A stretch of DNA of 64,000 nt, from contig NC_063156.1 of assembly GCF_020921035.1 (NCBI RefSeq), positions 22,492,283 to 22,556,282 on the forward strand, read 5' to 3'. Positions 12,658 through 24,694 of this stretch are shown one piece after another. The DNA is from Rhodamnia argentea. Lineage: Eukaryota; Streptophyta; Magnoliopsida; Myrtales; Myrtaceae. The position numbers and the translations under genes were made by a program. The notes beneath the pieces were generated by a model that worked only from the letters and a program-made list of their open reading frames with translations, was not told the DNA's origin and made no database searches. The first letter of the stretch is position 1, and each line of letters opens with the position of its first letter.

Positions 12658-13530
12658 TGTAGTGGCCTATAAGTGTTCGTATATGTAGAATAACTTTAAT
12701 GGACAAACTTGAAACTAAACGCAAATGAGTAGTTTGAATGTAAATGAATGATCAGAGCCCAACGAAATGACGTTGTGTCCTTAAGATAAATTTATTCCCT
12801 CAATCGGTACCCAAGGGTCTTAGACAATTGCCTCCCAAGATAGAACGGATCGCCTTTCCTCTAAAGCAGTACTTCTTCAAAGGAAACCTTTGAACACACT
12901 TCGTAGAATAATTGTACAAATAATAAATAATGAAGTAAAAATGGCGGTAGTCTTTTAATGCGACGGTCAATGCTTTGTTTATAGATAATGATGCGAAGAG
13001 TCATGAAAGAAGAGGTTAAGAACCAAGAGTCACTAATCCGAGCAGTTCTTTTTCAAATGAATGAAGAGTTACGAAAGTCATGAAACCGTACGGTTTCATC
13101 TATGAAAGATTATAAACCGAAATACCTCCTTTCGAACAAACATGTTTGCTCAAAAAAGAAAAAATTCTTGAACAAACACGTCTGTTTGGATTAAGGAAGT
13201 GTTCAGAAATTTTAATAATGTCTGTTCGAATTATGTCCATTCGGTTTAAAAAGAGTAGAACAAATTAAAAAAATAATGGACCGCGCGGGGGCTCGGGCCC
13301 GGGCTCAGCCCGAACCAAACAACCGGCGGTGGGGCGCGCGTGTAGGTCGACTTAGCTTTGCGTAGGTTCTCTTCCTTCCACAAAAATGAAATGCCCCTTG
13401 GGGCTTAAACCCATTTGTGAAGTTTCAATATTTAAACCCATCTCCCATCTACTCTTTTTCTAATGTGGGACTCTCCATTCTTCATTTCTCATCCAACTTC
13501 TTATGAGACTTTGAAATCAAAGTCCCAACA
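12658..13530 (-). repeat. Left LTR (3' LTR) of copia element
   Basis: 873 bp, beginning TGTAGTGGCC and ending CCCAACA in the plus direction, that is 5'-TG...CA-3'. It aligns along its length with 15536-16318 apart from a stretch of about 90 bases (around 13195-13300) missing from the right copy. The bases just inside it (13531-13540; GTGGGGGAT when read on the minus strand) form a polypurine tract, which fixes the element's direction as minus. Confidence 0.88.
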
Positions 13531-13830
13531 ATCCCCCACATAAATGAGAAGTTCAGTTATCATTACTCTTCATAATGCATGAGATGCAGCGTGCGATTAT
13601 TCAATGAGAGATTATTGCATCGGGATAAGTAGTCCGAGATTTTGAACTTTCCTTAGTGAGCTCTATCGGACTTACTCGGTCAATCGATAGACTTGATGTC
13701 CTTGAACCATCGACCTTTGGTATAAGTCTAGATAATAGAAATCACACAATTATCTCTAGAACAAAATTGGTTCTCACTATTGTGTTCGTTTAACTAAGTT
13801 TCAATATCGGACTTATAAGTTCTAAAAGCA

Positions 13831-15453
13831 TTACAGCTTCATCTTTGCTACTAAGCAAATAAACATAAAAATATCTCGAACAGTCATCTATAAATGTGAT
13901 AAAATATTTCTTACCACCCCTTGACGGTATTGCTTTCATGTCACATATGTCTATGTGTATTAAATCTAAAAGTTATGTGATTCTATTATCTACAGAATAA
14001 AATGGAGGCTTAGAAAATTTAGACTCAACACACACTTGGCATTTTTCATTTGGACAATCAAACTTTGGCAATAACCCCATATTCATTAATTTCTTTATTG
14101 AATTATAATTAACATGTCCTAATCTAGCATGCCATTTATTAGGAGACTCAAGCACATAAACAGAAACAACTTTATTCATATCATCATTAAATACAACAGT
14201 TATTACATTCATCTTGAAAAGACCATCACTAAGATAACCCTTTCCTACATACATATCATTTTTGGAAAGTACAAACTTATCGGATACAAACACTAACTTA
14301 AAGCCATTCTTGCTAAGGAGAGATCTTGACACTAAATTTTTGCATATCTCTGGCACATGTAGCACATTGTTTAGTGTCGCTATTTTTTCAGATGTCATCT
14401 TCAAAGCAACCTTTCTAACACCTTCAACCTTGGAGGTTGATGAATTATCCATGTAGAGTTTTTTATCACCTCCCACGGGCGTGTAGGATGAGAACATCGA
14501 TTTGTTAGCGTAGATATGACGAGTTGCTCCAGTATCAATCCACTGTTCTTTGGGGTTTCCCATCATGTTGCACTCGGATATCATAGCAGTAAGATTGATA
14601 TTTTCAACGCCATTGGAAATCTATTCCACTACATTCACCTGAGTCTTCTGTCTTTTCTTGGCTCTATAGTCTTTGGCACGATATCCAGACTTTCCACAAT
14701 TGTAGCATTTGTCAATGAACTTTTTCGGGCCTTAAGCGGATCCCTCTCCGTACTTTTTCCTCTTCTTGTTGGGTTTCGAACCTTCTTTAACAACAATGGC
14801 CATTGAGACCTCTTGATTTCTGCCAACTTACTTTCAAAAAGTTTATTGTCTTCCTTTATCCTCAATTGAACAATTAAGTCTTCAAGTGACAACTCATTTC
14901 TCTTATGTTTGAGATAATTCTTGAAATCTCTCCAAGACGGTGGTAACTTTTCAATGAAAGTAGCCACTTGGAATGATTCACTTAAAATCATACCTTCAGC
15001 ATGAATATCATGTATGATCACTTGAAGTTCCCGAACTTGACTTAAGAGGGTTTTATGATCCGCCATCTTGAAGTCTAAAAATTTGCCGACGATGAATTTC
15101 CTCAACCCAACATCTTTTATTTTGTACTTCTTATCAAGACTTTCCCATAATTTCTTAGCCATTTTCAGCGGACTATAAACATTGTAAAGAGAATTGTTGA
15201 GACCATTAAGGATGTAATTGCGACACAAGAATTCAGAATGCTTCCACGCATCTACTGTAGCAAACCTTTCCTTGTCTACCTCTCTTTCATCCAACTTAGG
15301 AGCATCCTCATTGAGGAACCTTGCCAGATTCAAAGTCGTGAGATAGAACAACATCTTCTGTTGCCATATCGTGAAATCGGTTCCATTGAACTTTTCTGGC
15401 TTTTCTCCATGAGTCGGAACCAATGCAATAGGCGTTATTGATGTTGATGCCAT
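13831..15453 (-). pseudogene. copia gag-pol remnant
   Basis: From the ATG at 15451-15453, about 270 codons read as UBN2-type gag (motifs KFNGTDFTIWQQKM, LWESLDKKYK, LPPSWRDFKNYLKHKRNELS). A frame change follows, with a degenerate CCHC knuckle near 14690-14740. The next frame (14584-13973) carries a protease-like WIDTGATRHIYA segment, then the gag-pre-integrase domain (WHARLGHVNYNSIKKL, CQVCVESKF). After a stop at 13973-13975 the frame resumes with the start of the integrase core (DLIHIDICDMKAIP, FITFIDDCSRY) and ends near 13830. The missing polymerase and the frame breaks make it inactive. Confidence 0.88.
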
Positions 15454-15535
15454 TTTCTAATACGAAAGCAGAATTTAATAAAAAAGGCAAATATACGAAC
15501 CAAGCAACTAATACGGAAGAAATTTGTCTTAAAAT

Positions 15536-16318
15536 TGTAGTGGCCTATAAGTGTTTGTATATGTAGAATAACTTTGATGGACAAACCTAAAACCAAACGG
15601 AAATGAGTAGTCCGAATGTAGAGGAATGATTCGAACCCAACGAAATGACGTTGTGTCTTTAAGACAAATTTGTCCCCTCAATCGGTACCCAAGGGTCTTG
15701 GACAATTGCTTCCTAGGATAGAACAGATCGCTTTTCTTCTAAAGCGGCACTTCTTCAGAGGAAACCTTCGAACGCACTTTATAGAATAATCGCACAAATG
15801 ATGAATAATGAAGTAAAAATGACAATAGTCTTTTAATGCGATGGCCAATGCTTTATTTATAGATAATGATGCAAATAGTCACGAAAGAAGAGGTTAAGAA
15901 CCAAGAGTCACTAATCCGAACAGTTCTCTTTCAAATAAACGAAGAGTTACCAAAGTTACAACACCGTACGATTTCGTCTATGAAAGATTACGAACCGAAA
16001 TACCTCCTTTCGAACAAACATGTTCGTTCAAAAAAGAAAAAATTCTCGAACAAACATATCTGTTCGGACGAAGGAAGGGCCCGAGCCCGGCCCTAACTAA
16101 ACCGAGCCGGCCGGCGGCAGCGCGCGCGTGTGGGTCGACCTAGCTTTGCGTAGATTCTCTCCCTTCCACAAAAGTAGGGTGCCCCTTGGAACCCAAACTC
16201 ATTTGTGAAGTTTCAATATTTAAACCCATCTCCCATCTACTCTTTTTTCAATGTGAGACTCTCCATTCTTCATTTTTCATTCAACTTCTTATGGGACTTT
16301 GAAACCAAAGTTCCAACA
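15536..16318 (-). repeat. Right LTR (5' LTR) of copia element
   Basis: 783 bp, starting TGTAGTGGCC and ending TTCCAACA in the plus direction. It matches the left LTR but lacks about 90 bases near its middle (around 16070-16080). Being the upstream LTR for minus-strand transcription, it would hold the promoter. Confidence 0.88.
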
Positions 16319-16323
16319 TCTTC
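16319..16323. repeat. Right target duplication of copia element
   Basis: TCTTC, identical to 12653-12657. Confidence 0.8.
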
Positions 16324-17783
16324 GTGACTAAGAAAGAACCTATAATACTAATATTTGGCTTATGGACTCGATCCTTACATGAGGTATTTCTTGAATCACG
16401 AGACACCGTGAAAACCTCTAGTGAAATGACGGAACCACGGGACGCTATGAAAACCTCTAGTGAATCTATCAGGTCGGTGTATCTCATGGTAGATGAAAAT
16501 TATCAAGCAATTAGAAACCAGGCTTTTCAATCTAAATTAAAAACATCTTTTTTTTTGTAAGGGGAAAAAAAAAACTTCATCTTTTGATCCCTCTAATTTC
16601 TCTATTTTTTTCTTATTCTGATCCCCGTGCTTCATCTTTTGATCCCTCTAATCAAGTCCTTCTAGTTTTGCACATTTTTTAATCAAGTCTTTTCAACTGT
16701 AAATCCAGTCAAATTCAACTGGTGCGACCTTTGAACGATGTGGTGTGTGACGTGAACATGCACATTGGTTGAATTTTGTCGCCTTGGATTCCAACTTAGA
16801 GTATCGTTGGCTAATATTTTCTACCAATGTCCCCGTCGGCGTCCACATATTATAATTTGAGATCATTTGACGGCCCCGTTGTTTGAGTTTGATCGGATTC
16901 GAAATCTAAGGGATGCGATTTAGGAAATATTGTGCACGCAAAAGGGCTTGATACAGAAAGAGTAGTTTTCCTTTTTTCTAATGAAATGGATTATGAGGGA
17001 CCAGAAAGTCAATGTTCCACACTGACACAAGAGCCAGCTTTTGTACCAATCCTCATTTAAGTACATATGCATGGGACTAGCACCGTCACAAATTCCAAAA
17101 CCGCATTCATTGTTTGCACATTTTTAAGTGAAAAGTCCATTTTCTAGCCCTGAATGGCAAATACAGCTAGCCCTCCAATTTTATCTTATTTTATTTTTGG
17201 TCCCTCCTAACTTCTAATTTAAACAATTTGTCAATGACAGCGGCGTCGTTTATTTATTACACATATGGACCATGGAATGCCCCGTTTTTCACGGACACCT
17301 CCCTATCCCCAGATAAGGACACCCACATGCCCTCGGACAAGAACCACATGCATGATAGACATGTTGGCTAAAGTTGTGTCCCCTCGAAAACTTTAGTCCA
17401 TGTTAGCTTATGTATGCCATCTTACCATAAAATAGAAAGGAAAAGAAAAAGATGTGTCCCAGACCTTGGTCCCAGATGGAGCACGAGATGCTGACATTAG
17501 ATAGAATCGTCACGACGGTTAGTATATTCAAGATATTTAAAACTCAATTGCCATGCAAGTATAAGTCTTGTAGTATTATGAAGTGTCGACATTACAAATC
17601 CTTTTGTTTTGATATCGTATCCTTAAATTATATCTACCAAGAATATTACGAATCATTAATTGGTTAGGATGGATTGGTAATGTGGGGCCTAAAAACTTAG
17701 CGTGACTTTAATGGCGAAGAAACCATCACCATTTTTAACTCAAATATTCTTGTAGATAACGCATGTAGATATCTAAAGGTGGT
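16324..17783. other. Intergenic, no gene seen
   Basis: Short low-complexity open frames only. A direct repeat of about 23 bases built on 'cttcatcttttgatccctct' occurs at about 16576 and again near 16630. Nothing else is recognised. Confidence 0.5.
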
Positions 17784-18752
17784 TAAGAGCACGCATGACA
17801 ACACTTCTACTTCAGAAATCAACTTTTGATTAGAAGTTAATTTTTCTGCTTATACTTATACGCAGAAGTTGATTTTTCTACTTATGCTCCGGAAGTTGAT
17901 TTCTAATCGGAGAAATTCGTTTGGTAATTGGTTGAAAATTTCTACTTCTGAAACTTTATTAAAATGAAATCTTCTATGAAAATTATTGTCATGAGCTGAA
18001 AAATTTCTATTTCATTTTTAAGCTTTTAAATTTCTTTAAAAATATTTTTTATTACTAAAAATATTATTTTCCTTTTTAAAATAAAAAAATATTATTTATT
18101 TTTTTACTCCGACGGCGGTGGGCGGGGGCGGTCGTTGACGGTTGGTGGCGACCGGTGGAGGTCAAAGATGGGGCGTGGTCGGCGGTTGGCGGTTGGTGGT
18201 GGCGGTGGTCAACAAGTGGCGTTGGTCTCAAGCGATAATGTACGGCGGCTAGCCGAGGTCGGCGAGAGGTGACGGTGGGCTGCAGCGAGCGGCGGTCTAT
18301 GGTGGGCAATGACGAGCGATGGTCGACGGTTGGGGATGGTCATGGGAGGCAATGTGCGGCGGTTAGCGGTTGTCGTCAGTGGCGGCGTGTGACGGTAGTC
18401 GATGGTTGACGGCCGGGGGCAGTGGGTGGTGATGGTCGCAAGCCGCGGTGGACGAAGACGAGTGGTGGTCGGCGGTGGGCAACGACGGAGGTCGACCGTA
18501 AGCGAAGGCGGATGTGGTCAAAAAGAGGGTGAAAGTGTAATGAAAAAAGGGTGAAACAAGAAGTACTTCTTGAGTCGAGAAGTAATTTTTTTAGCTTCTC
18601 AAATTGGGAGAAAAATAACTTGAGAAGTGAAATAGAAGTAGAAATTTCTTTCGGACGTAAAAGTTTTTATCAAAGGAATTTTTACTTCAAAAATTAAATT
18701 ACCAATGGATTTTTGCTCCAAGATCTTCCAGAACTTTTATCATACGCACCTA
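17784..18752. mobile_element. Non-autonomous DNA element, 'acttctgattagaagttg' family
   Basis: The left end TAAGAGCACGCATGACAA and the right end read inward TAGGTGCGTATGATAA are imperfect inverted repeats. Both halves are rich in 'agaagt' and 'acttct' phrases in opposite orientations, able to form a long hairpin. The middle (18100-18540) is strikingly G-rich with repeated 'ggcggtgg'/'cggttggtgg' phrases, unlike the AT-rich surroundings. No target duplication could be read. Related ends occur near 20534 and 22446. It has no coding content; a hAT-like MITE is my best guess. Confidence 0.55.
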
Positions 18753-20533
18753 AAAACGCATGCTTTTATCTTCAATGAGGGGAAATAGTTGAGGAGCTCT
18801 ACTCATTTTTAGAAAAGAAATTAGAGAAAGGCCACTGGAGTAATCTTGGGCTCGTTAATAGCCCAAATATGCATCTCAGCCCATCTTGAGATGATCAAAA
18901 GATTTCTTCTATTAATAAGCCCAAGAGAAAAAATAAATAATTTAAACAAAGATTTGTTTTTTTTTTTTGTCAGAAACAAAGAAAATTAAGTACACCGATA
19001 AAATATTTAATGCGAAGGACGAAAATAAGGATATTAACAGCAAATGCAGTTGGACATCCTCTTTTGTTTTTTTTAGGGTCTTAATGAACCACAAGGCAGA
19101 GTCTGTCGAATCATGCGCTGTCTCCCAATTAAGAACCTTCTTTTGTTAGAATCTCTAAATAAATCCTAAGTAGGCTCATCACTTTGGTGGGTTTGATCCG
19201 TGAGCTTTGGGCCTAAACTCTCCCAGACAACACGAGGGTCGTGGTACTCTAGAATACGATTGACATGGTCTAGTAAAGCCGGATTTGAAGATGTGTTCGA
19301 GTCGACATGGTGTGATGCTATTGGTTAATTTTGGTTTCTTGGGACATCGATCTATCTAAGGACACTAGTAACAAAACGATTCCATCATGCACATGCATGT
19401 GGGAGTCGTTGTCGTGAACCCGATGGCCTTGGAGTCATTCTCATATCCCACTTTAATCCATGGCTCCATATGCTTCGAGTCGTCCTCCTCTCATTTTCCT
19501 CATCAAACTCTCTTTCTCAACAATGGATAACGATAGGAAGAGCTCTCTAAGCGTCGTTGTTAGGTCACCATGCCAAAACATATGTGGCCATGATTGGAGA
19601 CTTCGAAGTTGGATTCATGCATGGCTTCAATCTTCATAGCAAGATCAGGACACCGGACTCTCTAAACGGTGCTCAAAAAGAAATGATGTTTTAGTTTTGG
19701 GGCATAAATGGGAGAAACGAAAAAGCTTTTGCTTGGAAAACTTTTTAATATGACCGTGAATAGTATTACTTGTATCCTAATCGGTGTTTGGCGTAACATA
19801 TAATTCAGATTTGTCTGAATATAATTCAGAAAAAAATATCCCACTTAGGAGATGGGATATATCCGGATAAGATAATGATTAAACAGAAAAATGTGAGCCA
19901 AAAAATAGAGGGTAAAGGATTCGATGGAGAGAGAACGAGCAAACTCCAATATCATTCGACGTTGCGGTGCCGCTAAGCCATTGTCCCCCTCTGTCTCACG
20001 CTCTCTCTTTATCTAAGCTTGTCGGGCCCGATTGACGCTCTCCAACGATCTAGACCCCGAATCTAAGGTTCATGACCTCGGGTTCATGGTTGTCGGCCTC
20101 GGGGATCCTTGATCTCGTGTTCCTTTGGCTCGAGTTTTGACTATTATACCCTCTTTCAATTGCTGTAAAATCCTCGGGATTCAAACTGATAGGCTTGATT
20201 TTGATGTTCATATCTAGAAATTGCTATTAGCATTAGAGTTCAACATCACAATTCTCTTATTGTTTCGGGTGGGGAAAGCTCATCTTTGTTTTCCGAGGAC
20301 TCGGATAGGGCAAGTTGGATAGTCGCGAGGGTGGATGGTACGGGTGTCTCGTTTTCATCTTGGGAGTTGCTTAATGGGTTCTTGCTTAATGGCGATGGCT
20401 ACAAGGTTAGACGGCGGTAGGTGATGGGCGACGGTTGACGGTCGCGGTGAGGTATTGGGCGAGCAGTTATATTCACGTTTGGAGCATGGCAACTTGATTC
20501 GAGAAGTCTATATCCATGATATATCTAGACATT
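18753..20533. other. Intergenic, no gene seen
   Basis: AT-rich DNA with a tract near 19.2-19.6 kb and a more GC-rich tract at 20.0-20.5 kb. No open frame or RNA motif stands out. Confidence 0.5.
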
Positions 20534-20760
20534 TAGAGTGCACATGGCAACACTTTTGCTTCAGAAATCAACTTCTGATTAGAAGTTGATTTTTTCACTT
20601 CTGCCTCCAAAAGTTAATTCTGATTAGAGAAAGGCCTTTGGCAACAGGAAAAAATTTCTACTTTTAGAGCAAATATTCGTTTGGTAAGCTGTTGAAAATT
20701 TCTACTTCGAAATATTATTAACAGAAAATCTTCAACAAAAAATTATTGATCCTAACCTAT
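20534..20760. repeat. Left end of an 'acttctg' family element
   Basis: Starts TAGAGTGCACATGGCAACAC and continues with phrases shared with the element at 17784 (cagaaatcaacttctgattagaagttgattttt). A matching right end is present at about 22230-22446. Whether the two ends belong to one element split by later insertions is not proven. Confidence 0.5.
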
Positions 20761-20932
20761 AATGCATGCTATTCGAGAAAAGTGAAATGTAAATACCGAC
20801 GGATTTGTATATCATTTGACATTAAATTATTTTATGCTAATGGGAATCAATTTTATGGGGAAAATTTTATTAATGAATAAGATGGTTGAGTTGATATATC
20901 CATGCTAAAAACACGAATATTTCTGGTGCTTC

Positions 20933-20940
20933 CTCACATG
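20933..20940. repeat. Left 8-bp target duplication of hAT MITE
   Basis: CTCACATG, matching CTCACCTG at 21521-21528 in 7 of 8 bases. Confidence 0.75.
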
Positions 20941-21520
20941 TAGGGGTGAGCATGGGCCGATGAATAGGATCCGGACCTAGACCCCGAAACCGACCCTATT
21001 ATAATCGGTTCCCAATTTTTGGAAGCGAGAACCTACCATGTTTGTCTTGAAACCTGTTTTGGAACCAACTCTGTTTTTCGGTCCAATTCCAAGGTTTACA
21101 CGAGAACCTATTTTCATTTTGTTTCTTTTTTTGATTTCATTTTTCCCATCGAAATAATATGAGTATCGATGAAATGATCCAATTATGACGACAATGAAGA
21201 GAGAGAGAGAGAGAGAGAGAGACGATTGTGGTGACAACGAGAGAAAGCTCGGCGAGATGGCCTTGGGAAACACGAAACGGAGGAGGTGAGGTAAGATTGG
21301 CAAGCGAGATAGGTTTTTATTTTTTTTTTCAAAACAGAAGCTACAAACCAGTTCTAAAACCAATCCAGGTGGGTCTTCACCTAGAATAGGAAATCGGACC
21401 GGTTTCCAAAAATTAGAACCGGTTCCCGGACCGATTTGAATAGAAATCGATTCCCAACCCTGTTTTTCGGGGTGGGCCGATCCGGGTCTTGGGTAAACCC
21501 GATCCGATTGCACACCCCTA
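20941..21520. mobile_element. Non-autonomous hAT MITE, 580 bp
   Basis: Begins TAGGGGTGAGCATGGGCCG and ends so that the inward reading is TAGGGGTGTGCAATCGG, giving an inverted repeat of about 12 bases. It is flanked by CTCACATG and CTCACCTG. The interior is full of 'aaccggttcccgg' and 'gatccgg' phrases and includes a GA microsatellite (about 21199-21222). A long minus-strand open frame runs through it (about 21525-20977), but it has the low complexity of a repeat and no recognisable domain. TAGGGGTG ends with 8-bp duplications are typical of plant hAT MITEs. Confidence 0.75.
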
Positions 21521-21528
21521 CTCACCTG
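21521..21528. repeat. Right 8-bp target duplication of hAT MITE
   Basis: CTCACCTG, one mismatch from 20933-20940. Confidence 0.75.
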
Positions 21529-22229
21529 TGTCTCTAGAGTGGTTGTGTCGCGATGGGTATAGTATATAAACCTTCTTCGTGCCTAAACCGTTCATATTTT
21601 AGAGGTGCATCATGATACTTCCATTAAACCATATCATTGGACGAGTTGGTTTATAACAAGCAATAATTCTTTCCAACAATTTGTGTCTAGTACTTGTTGA
21701 GAACCTAAGGAAAAATTTCAAGTGAGTGCATCTGAAAGTGACATTCACAGACCGAGCATGGTGCTTCAAAGGGTGTGAAGAATATCAACAAATAGAAACA
21801 TACATGCATTTTGCCTTCTCAACATCAAATATCCTTGCTTTCAAGAATCGAAGAAACAATACAAATGACTTGAGAAGTTAAAAGAATGCAATAAAGATAG
21901 TATAATTGTGTCTTGGTGAAATTTCTTGGTCCACTTTAAAATATTTGTGCGATGCCATTTAACCAACCTGGGTCAATTTCTCGATCCACTTTGTCAAGAT
22001 TGTGTCTTTTTGGGATGCCATTTAACCAAATCATGGAACATTTATTTCTTATAATCGCTAGAAAAATAATATTGCTAAAACTCTTTCATGCAATACAAAT
22101 CTAGTGAAATTTTATTATAATTTTTAAAAAAATTTAAAATGTATTTTCTTTTTTTTATAAAAATTATTTTTTGTTTAACAACCTAAGGAGATCGACAACA
22201 GCAGATGGTGGTCACCGGCAATAGCAAAC

Positions 22230-22446
22230 GACATTCACCGGCAGTGAATTGTCTCTTTCTGATTTTAACTTCTAGAGAAAAGTAAACTTTTTTACTTCTG
22301 AAAGTTGCTAAAAAACCGACTTATGAAGCAAAAAATTACTTCCGAGGTAGAAAAATAAAATTGCGTAACCAAACGAATTTATAGTTCAGAAGTTACGTTA
22401 CCAAACAGAATTTATACTTCAGAAGTATTACCATACGCGCCCTTAA
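22230..22446. repeat. Right end of an 'acttctg' family element
   Basis: Reading inward from 22446 it begins TAAGGGCGCGTATGGTAATA, clearly related to the end at 17784. It contains 'cttcagaagt' phrases, two of them in direct repeat with 'accaaac'. Confidence 0.5.
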
Positions 22447-24689
22447 CAAACGCTGTATATTTTTCTCTTATCTGAGTTTATTATTATGTCTTACAAAAAA
22501 AATCCAAACAACAAAACTCAGCTTTTAAGTATTAACATTTTGGTACTTCAACAGGGGTTGGGCCTGCCCCGATGGGCCCCAATTTGTGTGGCCCACAAGG
22601 ACAAAAATAGCTTTTCTTACAATGATTGTAGTCACGTTCTCTTAACATGGAACTGAAGTGATAGTTCTTTTTAATCTTTTTCCCCTTTTTTTTTTTTCGG
22701 TTGGCTAAATGCGTTCTAATAACAGCCCTCGGCCCAAAAAGAAGTTGAGCCCTAAAAAGAAACCTTAATTCTCTACAAATGTAGCAAAAACTTAGTAACA
22801 CGAGAAAATATTGAGTGGTTTGCAACTACCACATCATCAGTTGACATGGCAGGGGTTTTTTTCTTCCAACCACTGAAAACTTGACAAGTGTGTGCTGACA
22901 TGGAATTAAATTAAAAAGAAGAAAAAATTATGAGCTTAGCCACGAAAGACAGGAAGTTTCTCCACTTCACTGGAGTCACCCCTGCCTCGCTACCGGTGGA
23001 GTCGTCGCCGCCGCATCCTTAGCGCCAAAGCCGATACATCTATTACTGCTCATGGTCGACCTGAGCCACTCTTCCGCCGTCACTCGTTCAATTCTGGCTC
23101 TGGGGTCATGCTCATCCAAAGCTAAATCTAGAGTTGTGCCTCAGTCGTTGCTCCTCCATGGCCAAGAGCAACAGATTCGGCGACCCACCTCTGTGTTCGT
23201 AGGTAGTCTTACGAAATAAACCCGATGAAGAAGAAGAACACTATCACAGAAAGAATCGCAAAAATTTGTCGGATAATTTCTTTTTTGTGGGTCATTATAG
23301 GACTGTTTCACCAGAATTTCTCCACGACAAAATATCTTTCACCGAAATTCGTTCTTTGGCTTTTAAATGTGATAAAGGGTCCTGTGGAGATCTTGGACAG
23401 GAGATATCCAGATAGTCAGAAAATCAACAGGTGAAGTTTGCAAAGATTCCGATATAATTACACAAATATTATTTCAACCAGAATTTGACTCGATGGAGTG
23501 ACTCTATAAGTACAATTCAAAGGAATCGATACAGATGAAAATGAAAGAAAATACACAAATATAGACCAAACCAGACTTTGACTCAATGGAATGGCTTGGT
23601 AAGCACAATTTCTCTCAAAAGATAACAAACTAGCGCACTCAAAGCTGTGTCGGAGTTTAACTCTACGACAAAGTCTTAGATACACTTCAATAATACACCA
23701 GAGTTTGACTCGATGGTGCAGTATCTAGGATAAAGATAAACACCGGAGTTTGACTCGACAACGAAAATCTTAAAGCTACAACTAAGAAAAGTAAAGTGCA
23801 ATAAGATAAGTAAAAATAAGATAAATTTGTTGATTTGTTCAAGAGGCTCCTTCTGAGGATGAGGGGTGGTATTTATAATGGTTGAGTATGTAAGCGCCCT
23901 TCAACGGTTATGGCTTTTAGCACGCCAATAGCAGCCACGTCTACCTGCTCTCGCTAATTCTTTTACTAAGTCTTGAGCGAGTTATTTAGCTTCAAATAAC
24001 TGTCTCTACCTTTACTTTAGCTTAGCCTTTTTACTCGCATCGGTCGTGCCCACGTTCTCCACGTAGGACTTGTGGATCATAATCCCAGTAATTGTCAATA
24101 GTGCGTCTTGTGTTCACGTCTTCTGAATTCTTGGGCCGTATTTTTAGGGGGTTACTCCATTTTTACCTGCCTAAGTTGATCTCCCGCCAAGAAATTCAAG
24201 GATAGATTTTTGTCTTCTTTGGCACTCCTTGAAAAATTCTTGAATCTTTGGCCTGATTACCTTTTATTGGTGCCCACGTTAATGGTTCAAATTTGTTTTA
24301 CCTGTCCTTGATATGTTCCATAAGGCAGCATTATTCTTGCTAATTGGACAATTGATGTTTCTCTTTAATGGTGTCAATAACTTGTTTAGTGTTTCTCATC
24401 AATCGACGCTTATCAGAATTCTCACAAGCTCTGCACGAGCCTTCTCATACTTTGTCGAAATGCTTGCTCCTCACATGTTTATCACGCGTGTCGATTCTCC
24501 ACATATTTTATACGTATGTCAATTTTCCATGTGTTTTGATGGACGAATTATTTTGAGTGTCAACAAGGACCCACCTCCCTCTTGCGTCTCCCTGTCATCT
24601 TTCATCTAACCCAACAAGTCTCTTCCTCTCATTTTCCTACAACCCTAAGCATCAACCAAAAAAAAAAAAAATACTTATTTTGTCAATCT
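22447..24689. other. Intergenic, repeat-like, no gene seen
   Basis: A degenerate direct repeat built on 'gagtttgactcgatgg' occurs at least four times between 23475 and 23765. The flanking sequence to 24.6 kb could be an old retrotransposon part, but no protein domain is recognisable in any frame. A poly-A run is present near 24659. Confidence 0.45.
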
Positions 24690-24694
24690 CTTTC

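Larger units (their letters stand above)
12658..16318 (-). mobile_element. Ty1-copia retrotransposon, internally deleted
   Basis: A 3.66-kb element with two LTRs (873 and 783 bp), a perfect 5-bp target duplication TCTTC, and a polypurine tract beside the left LTR. Only gag, the protease-like region, the gag-pre-integrase domain and the first part of integrase remain; reverse transcriptase and RNase H are absent, removed by a deletion between about 13.83 kb and the polypurine tract. I found no clear initiator-Met tRNA binding site next to the right LTR. It is a deletion derivative that could move only with help. Small differences between the LTRs show it is not very recent. Confidence 0.9.

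Noticed and set aside
20977-21525. 182-codon minus-strand frame
   Set aside because: Lies inside the 580-bp hAT MITE and contains its microsatellite; repeat-derived.
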